From contig NZ_FOZL01000001.1 of NCBI RefSeq assembly GCF_900114625.1, positions 3,720,001-3,784,000 on the forward strand: a stretch of DNA of 64,000 nt, written 5' to 3'. The stretch is from Granulicella pectinivorans (GTDB taxonomy: Bacteria; Acidobacteriota; Terriglobia; Terriglobales; Acidobacteriaceae). A program made the position numbers and the translations under genes. This document shows positions 34,373-43,129 of this stretch, piece after piece (positions within the stretch are counted from its first letter, which is position 1; the number at the start of each line of letters is the position of its first letter). The notes under the pieces are model-generated. The model saw nothing but the letters and a program-made list of their open reading frames with translations. It ran no database searches and was not told where the DNA came from.

Positions 34373-35314
34373 ATGGCAGACACCACCTCTACTTCCACCT
34401 CGCTCCGCCTCAAGACCGGCCTCGCCGAGATGCTCAAGGGCGGCGTCATCATGGACGTCATGAACGTCGAGCAGGCCCGCATCGCGGAAGAAGCCGGCGC
34501 TGTCTCCGTCATGGCGCTTGAGCGCGTCCCCGCCATGATCCGCGCCGAAGGCGGCGTAGCCCGCATGGCCAGCCCCAAGCTCATCAAGCAGATCATCGAT
34601 GCCGTCTCCATCCCCGTCATGGCCAAGGCCCGCATCGGCCACTTCGCCGAAGCCCAGGTCCTCCAGTACCTCGGCGTCGACTTCATCGACGAGTCCGAAG
34701 TCCTCACCCCCGCCGATGAGGTCTACCACATCGACAAGCATGCCTTCACCACGCCCTTCGTCTGCGGAGCCCGCAACCTCGGCGAGGCCTGTCGACGCAT
34801 CGCCGAAGGCGCAGCCATGATCCGCACCAAGGGCGAGCCCGGCACCGGAGACGTCGTCCACGCCGTCCAGCACATGCGTCAGATCGTCCGCGAGATCAAG
34901 GCCCTCACGGTCCTCGGCGACGAAGAGCTCTACAACGCCGCCAAGGTCCACGGCGCGCCCTACGAGCTCATCCAGTGGATCGCCAAGAACGGCAAGCTCC
35001 CCGTCCCCAACTTCTCCGCCGGCGGCATCGCCACCCCCGCCGACGCAGCCCTCATGATGCAGCTCGGCGCCGAGACGGTCTTCGTGGGCTCCGGCATCTT
35101 CATGAAGGAGGGCGCAACCCCCCTCGACGTCGAGAACAACCCCCTCGAGCGCGACGAGGCCGTCTCCCGCGCCAAGGCCATCGTCCTCGCCACCACCCAC
35201 TTCAACGACCCCAGCATCGTCTCCGAGGCCTCCGAAGCCGTCATCGGCAGCATGAAGGGTCTCGCCGCCGCCGCCATCGAAGAGAAGCACCTCATGCAAA
35301 CCCGCGGCTGGTAA
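34373..35314 (+). CDS. pdxS: Pyridoxal 5'-phosphate synthase subunit PdxS
   Basis: This 313-residue TIM-barrel enzyme has the family core GGVIMDVMNVEQARIAEEAG, MALERVPAMIRAEGGVARM, IPVMAKARIGHFAEAQ with the first catalytic Lys, and the second Lys in GDVVHAVQHMRQ/MIRTKGEPG. It makes PLP from ribose 5-phosphate, glyceraldehyde 3-phosphate and ammonia supplied by PdxT. The pdxT gene is not adjacent. The start has the ribosome site AAGGAGAC. PLP is the cofactor of the decarboxylase at 6.1 kb. A strong terminator follows. Confidence 0.97.
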   Translation: MADTTSTSTSLRLKTGLAEMLKGGVIMDVMNVEQARIAEEAGAVSVMALERVPAMIRAEGGVARMASPKLIKQIIDAVSIPVMAKARIGHFAEAQVLQYLGVDFIDESEVLTPADEVYHIDKHAFTTPFVCGARNLGEACRRIAEGAAMIRTKGEPGTGDVVHAVQHMRQIVREIKALTVLGDEELYNAAKVHGAPYELIQWIAKNGKLPVPNFSAGGIATPADAALMMQLGAETVFVGSGIFMKEGATPLDVENNPLERDEAVSRAKAIVLATTHFNDPSIVSEASEAVIGSMKGLAAAAIEEKHLMQTRGW

Positions 35315-35365
35315 GCTAGCCGCTCTGGCGATCGTGCTCCGCGCAAAGGCTTAAAAGATAGCAAC

Positions 35366-35397
35366 AAAGCCCCGGATACCTCCGGGGCTTTGTTTTT
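35366..35397 (+). terminator. Rho-independent terminator of pdxS
   Basis: AAAGCCCCGGA pairs perfectly with TCCGGGGCTTT over 11 bp across TACC, followed by GTTTTTG. It lies 51 bases after the pdxS stop. Confidence 0.93.
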
Positions 35398-35491
35398 GTG
35401 CCCGGCTTACTCCAGTCTCATCGCCATAAGGGCCACGCCCCTGAATCCCCGTGCATCCCACACCTCAGCGGTTTATCCGATGGAAGCCTGT

Positions 35492-37090
35492 TCACCTGAC
35501 AGGTGTCACATATCGTATCGAATAGAGATACTGACAAGGAAGTGCGGTTCCGCTGGCAATCCAGGCAAGCTCAGCGATTCCCCGATCCGCGCACACCGTA
35601 TGCACCAGCGTGAGTTCTACCCCATGCTCTGGATCCAAAGCTAACCAGACACTGGCCAGTCGATCATTCTGATCGGTCATCGGCAGGACGACGTAGCGAA
35701 CATCGTGTTCCCGAAGATAGTCTCCCGTCCTTGCGGTCCGAAGATACGGCAGAAAATGGCTGTCGACAAGGGCACCGAGATCCACGATGCGGCCACGGAA
35801 CTGGTATCCGATCCGCCCGATATCGAAGGCTGCCAGATGAAGCCCGGTAAACGTCTCCGCCGGCAGATTCTCCTGCATCCATGCGGCCATCACTCCATGC
35901 TCCGTGCGGATCTGCTCGATCTCCGCCTCGGATGCCCGCATCCAAGCCCTCTGCGACAAGCACAGCGTCAGCCCGCAGGCGATCCCCACCCCTGCTCCAA
36001 CCAGTTTCCGGTTCCCCCCAATCGTCGTCAGCAACGCATGAAGGCCAAAGGATGCGAGGCTCATACAAACCATCATGGGCAGGGCGATATACCGTCCGCC
36101 ATGTCCCGCCGCCGGCAGAACAAACAGATAAGCCGCTTCCACCGTAAAAGCGCATAAAACTAACACGATCCATCGACGGGCGTGACGTGCCATCAATTCG
36201 CGGATTCCAAACAGGACCAGTCCCCCAAGCAGCAGAAGAGAAAGCATCCAGACTCCACCATGTAACCCGCTCTCTCCCGAGCCGATACTCCAGGTCATCA
36301 GCATGCGACGGCAGGAGTCCCAAAGGAAGCGCACCCTGATGTCCAACCTGCCGTAGCCAGCCATATACAGGAACTGACGGCCGCGCATGCTCGCTGGCAT
36401 CCACTGTCCGGAAATCTTCCAGTTCCAGCCAAGCGAAACAACCAGTCCAGCCAGGGTTCCCACCCCAGGCAACACGAGATTCTTCATCCGCCGATCGGCA
36501 AACCGCCAGCAGCCCAGAACCGCACCAATCAGGAAGACTCCCTCAAGCCGCGTCAACACCATCAGAAAGCAAAGCAGAAATAGTTGAAATGGCGTCGCCG
36601 CAGATCGCGCTTGCAGCGGCCTCAACCAGATCTCAAGCAACAGCAGCATCAAGGCGAGGAACAGAAGGTGCTCCATGCCGATCAGCCCAAGCCACTGGAA
36701 GTTCCCACTCAGAGCAGGAGCCAACGCAATCGCCCACGCAGCAGCCCCGGATAAACCGTCCTGCTGGGTCAGACGCATCAAGACGAACCCGATCGTCGCC
36801 ATCACACACACACTGAGCGCGAGACAGAACCATACCGGCGACACCCGTCCCAGCAAAATGTCTCCCGCCGTCAGGATCATCGTCCATACCAGGCTGCTCG
36901 AACCGGACGACGCTCTACCTGGCTGAAAGCCCACGACGTGCGTCTCCGCCATGTTGCGGGCAATCACCTGGTGAATATAGGAATCATCGAGCGGAAACCC
37001 GGCTTGATGACGCAGCACACTCGCCAGGGTCAGCAGGGAGACAACGTACAACAAGCCGCAAACTACAGAGTCTCTTGTTGACGGAGCCAT
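35492..37090 (-). CDS. Polytopic membrane protein, GT-C glycosyltransferase-like
   Basis: This 532-residue protein has about ten membrane helices and a C-terminal soluble part. The first periplasmic loop has GFPLDDSYIHQVIARNMAE, resembling the acidic motif of GT-C glycosyltransferases that use polyprenyl-phosphate sugars. FLLCFLMVLTRLEGVFL and the arginine-rich loops also fit. ATG at 37088-37090 has AAGGA five bases upstream. It would glycosylate a lipid or protein on the periplasmic side. The acceptor is unknown and the GT-C call is from topology plus one motif. It lies downstream of eno, separated by a terminator. Confidence 0.65.
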   Translation of the reverse strand: MAPSTRDSVVCGLLYVVSLLTLASVLRHQAGFPLDDSYIHQVIARNMAETHVVGFQPGRASSGSSSLVWTMILTAGDILLGRVSPVWFCLALSVCVMATIGFVLMRLTQQDGLSGAAAWAIALAPALSGNFQWLGLIGMEHLLFLALMLLLLEIWLRPLQARSAATPFQLFLLCFLMVLTRLEGVFLIGAVLGCWRFADRRMKNLVLPGVGTLAGLVVSLGWNWKISGQWMPASMRGRQFLYMAGYGRLDIRVRFLWDSCRRMLMTWSIGSGESGLHGGVWMLSLLLLGGLVLFGIRELMARHARRWIVLVLCAFTVEAAYLFVLPAAGHGGRYIALPMMVCMSLASFGLHALLTTIGGNRKLVGAGVGIACGLTLCLSQRAWMRASEAEIEQIRTEHGVMAAWMQENLPAETFTGLHLAAFDIGRIGYQFRGRIVDLGALVDSHFLPYLRTARTGDYLREHDVRYVVLPMTDQNDRLASVWLALDPEHGVELTLVHTVCADRGIAELAWIASGTALPCQYLYSIRYVTPVR

Positions 37091-37224
37091 GTCGATCCTT
37101 AAAAGGGATCTGTCAAACCTACCATAGCGATCGACGAATATCCCGCAGAGAATCCGTACACGCCGCACCCATCGCAGCCTTGATGCCAGAGATTCCAGTG
37201 CTAACAGCAGACCTCAAAACGCCA

Positions 37225-37252
37225 AGAGGCCCCATCCGAAGATGAGGCCTCT
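37225..37252 (-). terminator. Terminator of eno
   Basis: AGAGGCC and GGCCTCT enclose a further paired segment around a CGAA loop, giving about 12 pairs with one G-U. Read on the minus strand the loop is TTCG and the hairpin is followed by TTGGCGTTTTG. It lies 28 bases past the enolase stop. Confidence 0.75.
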
Positions 37253-37280
37253 CGCACAACAACGGCATCGTTATCGTGTT

Positions 37281-38570
37281 TTACCCAACATTCAACGCTT
37301 CCAACCCAAGAAAAGCCGCCGCCTGCCCCAGCTCTTCCTCGATCCGCAGCAACTGGTTGTACTTCGCAATCCGGTCCGTACGCGAAGCCGAACCCGTCTT
37401 GATCTGCCCAGCCCCGGTACCAACCGCAAGATCCGCAATAAACGTGTCTTCCGTCTCGCCCGACCGGTGCGAAATAATCGAGGTGTACCCATAACGACGA
37501 GCCAGCTCGATCGCCTCCAGCGTCTCAGAAATCGTACCGATCTGGTTGACCTTGATCAGAATCGAGTTGCCAACCTTGGCTTCGATCCCCTGCTGCAGGC
37601 GCTTCGTGTTGGTCACGAAAAGATCGTCGCCCACCAACTGGCACACATCGCCAATCTGGTCCGTCAGCAGCTTCCAGCCATCCCAGTCGTCCTCAGCCAG
37701 ACCGTCCTCAATCGAAACGATCGGATACTGACGAACCCAATCCTCCCAGAACGCCGCCATCTCGCCCGAAGTCTTCTTCGATCCATCCGACTTCTTGAAC
37801 ACATACAGCCCCGAAGCCTTGTCGTAGAACTCGCTCGACGCCGGATCCAGCGCAATCGAGATCTGCTCGCCCGGCGTATACCCGGCCTTCTCGATCGCCT
37901 CCAGAATCAGCTCGATTGCCTCGGCATTCGACTTCAGGCTCGGCGCAAACCCACCCTCATCGCCCACCGCGGTGTTGTAACCCTTCTTCTTCAACACGCC
38001 CTTCAGCGTATGGAACACCTCGGTGCCCCAGCGCAGCGCATCCGAGAACGTCTCCGCGCCCACCGGCATCACCATGAACTCCTGGAAGTCCACATTCGAG
38101 TCCGCATGGCTTCCGCCGTTGATGATGTTCATCATCGGAACCGGCAGAATGCAGGCATTCACGCCACCAAGATACCGGTACAAAGGCATCTTCAATGCCG
38201 TCGCCGAGGCCCGCGCACACGCCATCGAAACCGCGAGAATCGCGTTCGCACCCAGCCGCGACTTGTTCTCCGTACCGTCGATTGCGATCATCGTCGCGTC
38301 GATCAGCCTTTGGTTCGCCGCGTCCATGCCCGTCAGCTCCGGCGCAATCGCCGTCTCGACGTTCTCCACCGCGCCCAACACGCCCTTGCCGAGATAATGA
38401 TCCTTATCTCCGTCCCTCAGCTCCACGGCCTCATGTTCGCCGGTCGAGGCACCACTCGGCACCGCCGCGCGTCCCATCGCTCCGCCACTCAGCGTCACAT
38501 CGGCTTCAACAGTCGGATTCCCTCGCGAGTCGAGGATTTCACGTGCACGGATCGAAACAATCTCAGTCAT
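37281..38570 (-). CDS. eno: Enolase
   Basis: This 429-residue glycolytic enzyme has the N-terminal REILDSRGNPTVEADV, catalytic GDEGGFAPSL with the proton-donor Glu, metal ligands in SIALDPASSEFY, PIVSIEDGLAEDDW and LVGDDLFVTN, the catalytic Lys in NSILIKVNQIGT and the ISHRSGETED motif. It converts 2-phosphoglycerate to phosphoenolpyruvate. ATG at 38568-38570 has GGGAG upstream and matches the family N-terminus; an open extension of 47 codons upstream is not conserved-looking. The gene stands alone. Confidence 0.97.
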   Translation of the reverse strand: MTEIVSIRAREILDSRGNPTVEADVTLSGGAMGRAAVPSGASTGEHEAVELRDGDKDHYLGKGVLGAVENVETAIAPELTGMDAANQRLIDATMIAIDGTENKSRLGANAILAVSMACARASATALKMPLYRYLGGVNACILPVPMMNIINGGSHADSNVDFQEFMVMPVGAETFSDALRWGTEVFHTLKGVLKKKGYNTAVGDEGGFAPSLKSNAEAIELILEAIEKAGYTPGEQISIALDPASSEFYDKASGLYVFKKSDGSKKTSGEMAAFWEDWVRQYPIVSIEDGLAEDDWDGWKLLTDQIGDVCQLVGDDLFVTNTKRLQQGIEAKVGNSILIKVNQIGTISETLEAIELARRYGYTSIISHRSGETEDTFIADLAVGTGAGQIKTGSASRTDRIAKYNQLLRIEEELGQAAAFLGLEALNVG

Positions 38571-38885
38571 ACCACTCCCATAGTCACTTGCAGAATTTTG
38601 TTGGCCCGCCGAGATCACCCGATGCGCCAGCCTGTCGTTCAACCGCGGCCTACGATCGACCGCAATCGGCCCCCGTGCCCCTCCGATTGTCTCTACCAGC
38701 TCCATCGCCACCCCGTTCTAGCTGCATTCTACCAAACAGAAATGAACAGAACCTCCTATTGAAATCTCTCCCACGGGAGGTGACACCCCCGATTCCCCGC
38801 TCCCGAATCCCCACCACATCCGCAACAGAACCTCGTACCCTCGTGTCTAAGCTTTACGTACGATCCAGCACTCCCGAGGAAGACC

Positions 38886-39797
38886 ATGAAACTCACGACC
38901 GCTGCCGCCGTCCTCGCTCTCTCCCTTCCCGTCGCGCTCTCCGCGCAAACCAGCGGCGTGTCCAACCCGCCCCCAGATACCGAGACCGTCACCAAACAGC
39001 AAAGCGCTCCCATCGATCCCGAGCTTCCTCCCGGCTACCAGCCCACGCCCGTAGCCTCCCAGCGCCGCGCGATGACGCCGTCCACAGACCTCCCCCCCGT
39101 CACCGCCCCTGCGTCCCAGTCCGAGACCTACGCCCCCTACCGCCCCGCCACCCCGCCGTCCGACGCCCCCCAGGGCCTCGCCGGCACTCCCGTCCCCAAC
39201 CCCGACGGCATGATCGTAGGCGACCCCGGCCCCCGTGCCGCCGCCTTCCCCTCCAACATCCTCCTCAAGGCCCGCGTCCTCGAAACCCTCTCCACCTCCG
39301 TCAACCACGCAGGCGACCCCTTCTCCGCCATCGTCACGGAACCCGTCTACCAGAACAACCACCTCCTCATCCCCGCCGGCTCTACCCTCGAAGGCCGCCT
39401 CACCGAGGTCCATGGAGGCCATCGCATCCGCGGCGCCGCCGCCCTCCACCTTGAGCCCCACCGCATCATCCTGCCCGACGGCTCCCACTACGACCTCCAC
39501 GCCCAGCTCATCGATACCAGTCAGTCCTTCGCCACCCGCATCGACTCCGAAGGCACCCTCTACCGCCGCGACCATATCAAGGAAACCGTAGCCGCCCTCG
39601 GCATCGCCACCGGCACAGGAGCCGTCGCAGGAGCCGTCATCGGCGGCGGAGTCGGCGCAGGCGTAGGTGCCCTCGTCGGTGCCGGAGTAGGCACCGCATG
39701 GTGGCTCAAGCAGGACCGCCAGACCGTCCTTCCCAAGGACACCAACCTCATCTTCACCCTCAACGAGCCCATCACCATCGCCTCGATCGCCCGATAA
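38886..39797 (+). CDS. Secreted glycine-zipper envelope protein
   Basis: This 303-residue protein has a signal peptide (ending ALSAQ), a Pro-rich segment to about residue 120, a beta domain with SNILLKARVLETLST and LLIPAGSTLEGRLTEV, similar to TrbI/VirB10-type barrels, and a glycine-zipper stretch (GTGAVAGAVIGGGVGAGVGA, about 240-265) that could insert in or pack at a membrane. It ends with NEPITIASIAR. A ribosome site (GAGGAAG) precedes the ATG. No conjugation genes are nearby, so it is more likely a general envelope protein. Function unknown. Confidence 0.65.
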   Translation: MKLTTAAAVLALSLPVALSAQTSGVSNPPPDTETVTKQQSAPIDPELPPGYQPTPVASQRRAMTPSTDLPPVTAPASQSETYAPYRPATPPSDAPQGLAGTPVPNPDGMIVGDPGPRAAAFPSNILLKARVLETLSTSVNHAGDPFSAIVTEPVYQNNHLLIPAGSTLEGRLTEVHGGHRIRGAAALHLEPHRIILPDGSHYDLHAQLIDTSQSFATRIDSEGTLYRRDHIKETVAALGIATGTGAVAGAVIGGGVGAGVGALVGAGVGTAWWLKQDRQTVLPKDTNLIFTLNEPITIASIAR

Positions 39798-39821
39798 AGA
39801 CAACACAAACCAAACAAGAAA

Positions 39822-39844
39822 GGGCGCGGCAACAAGCCGCGCCC
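39822..39844. terminator. Terminator between convergent genes
   Basis: GGGCGCGGC pairs with GCCGCGCCC over 9 bp across AACAA. On the minus strand it is followed by TTTCTTGTT, so it probably ends the kinase transcript and may also serve the envelope protein gene. Confidence 0.7.
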
Positions 39845-39997
39845 ATCGTATTGCCCAATCAAACTGAGCGAAGCGAAGAACCCCGTATTCAATATCTACC
39901 CAGGGCCTCGTATCGATGACTGCCCGGGTATTCCGTCTTCGCCTTGGTCTCTCTTTCCCGCTTTTCCCGCCTTTTCCCCACAATCTTTTGCCTGTTT

Positions 39998-42478
39998 TTA
40001 CGATCGAACCCCAGCCAGCAACCTCTTCCAGTTCTTCTGATTCTTCCGGAAGCTCTTCTTCAGATCTTCAAGGATCCGCTCAAAGTCGCTATGCCCGCTC
40101 AGCTTCCGCCAGGCCGGATTGATCGAGAACCACGGATAGTTCTCATTCCCCAGATAGATCGCCCGCCTCAACCAATGCAGCGCCTCCGACTCATCCCCGT
40201 CCAGCGCAAAGTAGGTCGCCAGCCGGTAAGCCATCTCGCTATCCGCCTCCGCCGCAGACAACGTCTCATCCACAATGAACGTAGCTGCCTTATCCCTCTC
40301 CCCCAACTGCACATAGCAAAGCGCAATCGTCGGATAAAGAATCCGCAGCGAGTGATCCTCCCGCGCCACGCTCTCCAGCGTATCGATCGCCCCTGAAAGA
40401 TTCCCCAGCCGCATCTCCTGGTAGCCCTTTGAAATCCGCAGCAAAGGCTGTTTCGGCTCCAGCGTCAGGCCTTTATCGATCTCATCCCCGGCGAGCTCCA
40501 ACTGGTTCTGGTACTGATACACCCTCGCCCGGTGGTTGTAGATCAGCGCCGCATTCGCCGGATTCATGTGCAGGGACGTATTGAACTGGTCCAGCGCCTC
40601 TTCATACATGCCATCCGCCCGCAGCGTGATCCCCGCGACCAGATGCACATTCCAGTCGTTCCCGGCCGTCTGCAGCAGATGTTCGATCCCATGACGAGCC
40701 GATTCCTTCTCACCGCGCGACAGCAGCATGTACACACGGTACAGATTCGCCTCCACCGACTGCGGATCGAACGAAAGCGCCTTATCGAATGCCCTGCGCG
40801 CCTCAAGCACATGCATCTGCCCGCCCAGCCCATGCCGCGCATACTGCAGATGCGTAATCCCCAGCCCCGACCACCCCGGCGCGTAGTCGTCGTCGTGCTT
40901 CACCACCGACTCAAACAGCTCCCGCGCCCGGTTCAAATCGTCCCTGCTCCCCGTCCGTGACATGAACGAGCTCAACACCGCCCGCGCCTGCAGATACTCC
41001 TCCGAAACATCCTCATCCAGCGAAGTCCGCGTCACCGCCCGGTCGTTTTGCAGATCCCCAAACCCATGCAGCGTACTGAAGACTTCGTTGCAGATCTCCG
41101 TCTGCACCGAGATCAGATCGAACGAGGCCACATTGATCGACCCGCCCGCTCTTACGCTCTGCCGCGGCACATCCAGCAACTGCCAGTTCAGGTCGAAGCC
41201 CTTCTCCGACCGCAGAAAGTTCCCCGCCAGCACAAAGTGAACCAGCAGCTTCTTCCCCACGCTCAACGGATCCAGTTGCTGGGTAGGCACCGTCATCAAC
41301 GTACTCGATGGCCTGACCACCAGCGTAGGCATCCGCGCCAGCCTTGCCGCAATCGCATCCGCCAGCGCATATCCGTAGAGCGGCGCCACATCCCCAGTGG
41401 CTCCCGGCGTCCCGAAGTTCGCGAACGGCAGCACCACAATCGTGTTCTGCTTGCCCACCGTAACGGGGCTCGACTCGCGGAACCGCTCCGCCAGCATCGA
41501 CAGCAGGCCGGTCGTCCTCTTCTCTTCCTCCGGCGTCTCCAGCGTCAGCCGGCCCTGCGGCGTCGAGTGGTGCGGCACAATATCCCCCGGCATCACCACC
41601 GAGTCCAACTGCATCGCCTTCATCGTCGTCCGCAGCGCCTCGCGCACATCCGCCGCCGAGGAATAACGAGCCGAAGGCTGTTTCTCCAGGCAACGCAGAA
41701 TCACCGATTCCAACTCCACCGGCAGATCCGGAGCGATCTCCCGGAGCGCTGGCGGGTCCGCAAACTGCACCGCCCGGATCGACTGAAACTCCGGCGCGTC
41801 CGGCCGGTGAAACGGATGTCGCCCACTCGCCAACTCGTACAGAATCAAGCCCAGCGCAAAGATATCCGACTGCACGCTCGACTGCCCCGTTACAAACTGC
41901 TCTGGAGCCATATAGGCAATCGTTCCGCCCCGCGCCGTATACGTCGCCCCCGGAGCGATCCTCGCCGCGCTCGACGGCGCCGACGGGTCGAAGTCCATGT
42001 TGTCCATGTTCAGACGGCGCGCCAGCCCGAAGTCGAGAATCTTCACCAGCCCACCCTCCGTCAGCATCACGTTCGCCGGCTTCAAGTCCCGATGGAAGAT
42101 CCCCAGTTGATGCGCGGCAAACAACCCATCCGAAACCTGGATCCCGATCGAAAGCAGCATCTGCAGCCCCACCGGACCCGCCGCAATCACCCCATCCAGG
42201 CTCTTGCCCGGGATGTACTGCATGACGATGTACGCCTCGTCGTCCGCCTCGCCCACATCGTAGATGGCGCAGACATTCAGATGGTCGATCGCCGAGGCCA
42301 GCCTCGCCTCCCGCAACTGCGTCGTCCTCATCTGTTCGGGCGTAAGCGCCCCGCGCTTCAAAAGCTTCAAGACAACGGGCCGCTGTAAAAGCGTGTCGTT
42401 CGCCAGGTAAACCACCCCGCTCCCGCCGGCCCCAATCTTCCGAATGAACTCGTAGTGCCCGATAATACGGCGCTTCAT
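39998..42478 (-). CDS. Serine/threonine protein kinase with TolB-like and TPR regions
   Basis: This 826-residue protein has an N-terminal kinase: GAGGSG glycine loop (about residue 15), Lys in VVLKLLKRG, HRDLKPANV catalytic loop, DFGLA and YMAPEQ activation segment. After residue 330 comes a TolB-like or adenylate-cyclase-associated region (TIVVLPFANFGTPG, ADAIAARLARMPTLVVRPSS), then about eight TPR units. No membrane helix is clear. Such fusions are abundant in Acidobacteriota and are thought to sense and relay signals. ATG at 42476-42478 starts at the kinase fold. Targets are unknown. Confidence 0.88.
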   Translation of the reverse strand: MKRRIIGHYEFIRKIGAGGSGVVYLANDTLLQRPVVLKLLKRGALTPEQMRTTQLREARLASAIDHLNVCAIYDVGEADDEAYIVMQYIPGKSLDGVIAAGPVGLQMLLSIGIQVSDGLFAAHQLGIFHRDLKPANVMLTEGGLVKILDFGLARRLNMDNMDFDPSAPSSAARIAPGATYTARGGTIAYMAPEQFVTGQSSVQSDIFALGLILYELASGRHPFHRPDAPEFQSIRAVQFADPPALREIAPDLPVELESVILRCLEKQPSARYSSAADVREALRTTMKAMQLDSVVMPGDIVPHHSTPQGRLTLETPEEEKRTTGLLSMLAERFRESSPVTVGKQNTIVVLPFANFGTPGATGDVAPLYGYALADAIAARLARMPTLVVRPSSTLMTVPTQQLDPLSVGKKLLVHFVLAGNFLRSEKGFDLNWQLLDVPRQSVRAGGSINVASFDLISVQTEICNEVFSTLHGFGDLQNDRAVTRTSLDEDVSEEYLQARAVLSSFMSRTGSRDDLNRARELFESVVKHDDDYAPGWSGLGITHLQYARHGLGGQMHVLEARRAFDKALSFDPQSVEANLYRVYMLLSRGEKESARHGIEHLLQTAGNDWNVHLVAGITLRADGMYEEALDQFNTSLHMNPANAALIYNHRARVYQYQNQLELAGDEIDKGLTLEPKQPLLRISKGYQEMRLGNLSGAIDTLESVAREDHSLRILYPTIALCYVQLGERDKAATFIVDETLSAAEADSEMAYRLATYFALDGDESEALHWLRRAIYLGNENYPWFSINPAWRKLSGHSDFERILEDLKKSFRKNQKNWKRLLAGVRS

Positions 42479-42870
42479 CCATTCATTATCGCAAGTTACC
42501 GTGTGGGTAAGATGAACGCGGACCAACCGAAGCCTGAAACCCACCCCAAAATCCCACTGCGGTCAGCCGAAACGGCAAGCCGCAACCGGACTTCGCTCGC
42601 CGGGGATCAGGATTTCAGAATGGTCTCGAATATCCATACAGCGGACCACGAAATGTCCACATTTTCCAGACAAAACACCACGTTTTACCGTCCCGAAAAC
42701 TGCAGGTAAAACCCAGCGAAACCCGGAGAAACAAGCAGAAAAACCTGAAATTCACCACAAATGCCCAGAATTCACCACAAATGCCAAAGTAGAGTCCCTC
42801 AGCCTCACAAAGTGTGCGGATCTGGGGAACACGAGGTTTTCGACGGCACACCTCGGATTGGTCTAACCAA
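42479..42870. other. 392-base non-coding region with dispersed repeat copy A
   Basis: No gene is recognised. The part 42676-42790 is an inverted-orientation copy of a repeat also found at 45598-45710. The region is AT-richer than its neighbours and has tandem TTCACCACAAATGCC units (about 42751-42785). A perfect palindrome GATTGGTCTAACCAATC lies at 42856-42872 at the end of the small membrane protein gene. Confidence 0.6.
42676..42790 (-). repeat. Dispersed intergenic repeat, copy A
   Basis: Read on the minus strand, it contains GGGTTTTACCTGCAGTTTTC, then GGGACGGTAAAACGTGGT, almost identical to copy B at 45598-45710, preceded by matching GTGAATTC and GGCATTTGTGG pieces. GTTTTACC and GGTAAAAC form an 8-bp stem inside the core. 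Confidence 0.75.
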
Positions 42871-43119
42871 TCAGTGCCCGCCACCCTTGCGCTCCCACGG
42901 CCGTGGCGTCACCGGATCGTCCTGCCACTTCACCCGGCGGCCCATGACGAACATCACCAGGCCGAACAGGAAGAGGCCCAGACCCCAGTAGAGATTCAGA
43001 TTGATCCCCAGCGATTTGTCATAGATCGCGCTGTTCCGCGTCAGGAACCCGTACACCGACATAATCCCGCCTGTGGCGAGAAACAACAAGCCCAGCGGAA
43101 TCCGAATATCCAGTCCCAT
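42871..43119 (-). CDS. Small two-helix membrane protein downstream of the symporter
   Basis: This 82-residue protein has two membrane helices (IRIPLGLLFLATGGIMSVYG and LYWGLGLFLFGLVMFVMG) and a charged, Pro/Gly-rich C-terminus. ATG at 43117-43119 follows the symporter stop by 10 bases. Its ribosome site AGGAGGG overlaps the symporter stop codon, so the two are co-translated from one transcript. It may be an accessory subunit of the transporter. No family is recognised. Confidence 0.7.
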   Translation of the reverse strand: MGLDIRIPLGLLFLATGGIMSVYGFLTRNSAIYDKSLGINLNLYWGLGLFLFGLVMFVMGRRVKWQDDPVTPRPWERKGGGH

Positions 43120-43129
43120 CTCAACCCTC

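Noticed and set aside
34373..35314. pdxT partner expected beside pdxS
   Set aside because: No glutaminase-like frame lies within several kilobases on either side; its absence is noted in the pdxS entry but is common enough not to be a finding.
42751..42785. CRISPR-like tandem units
   Set aside because: Only two adjacent near-identical 15-base units exist, with no spacers and no cas genes.
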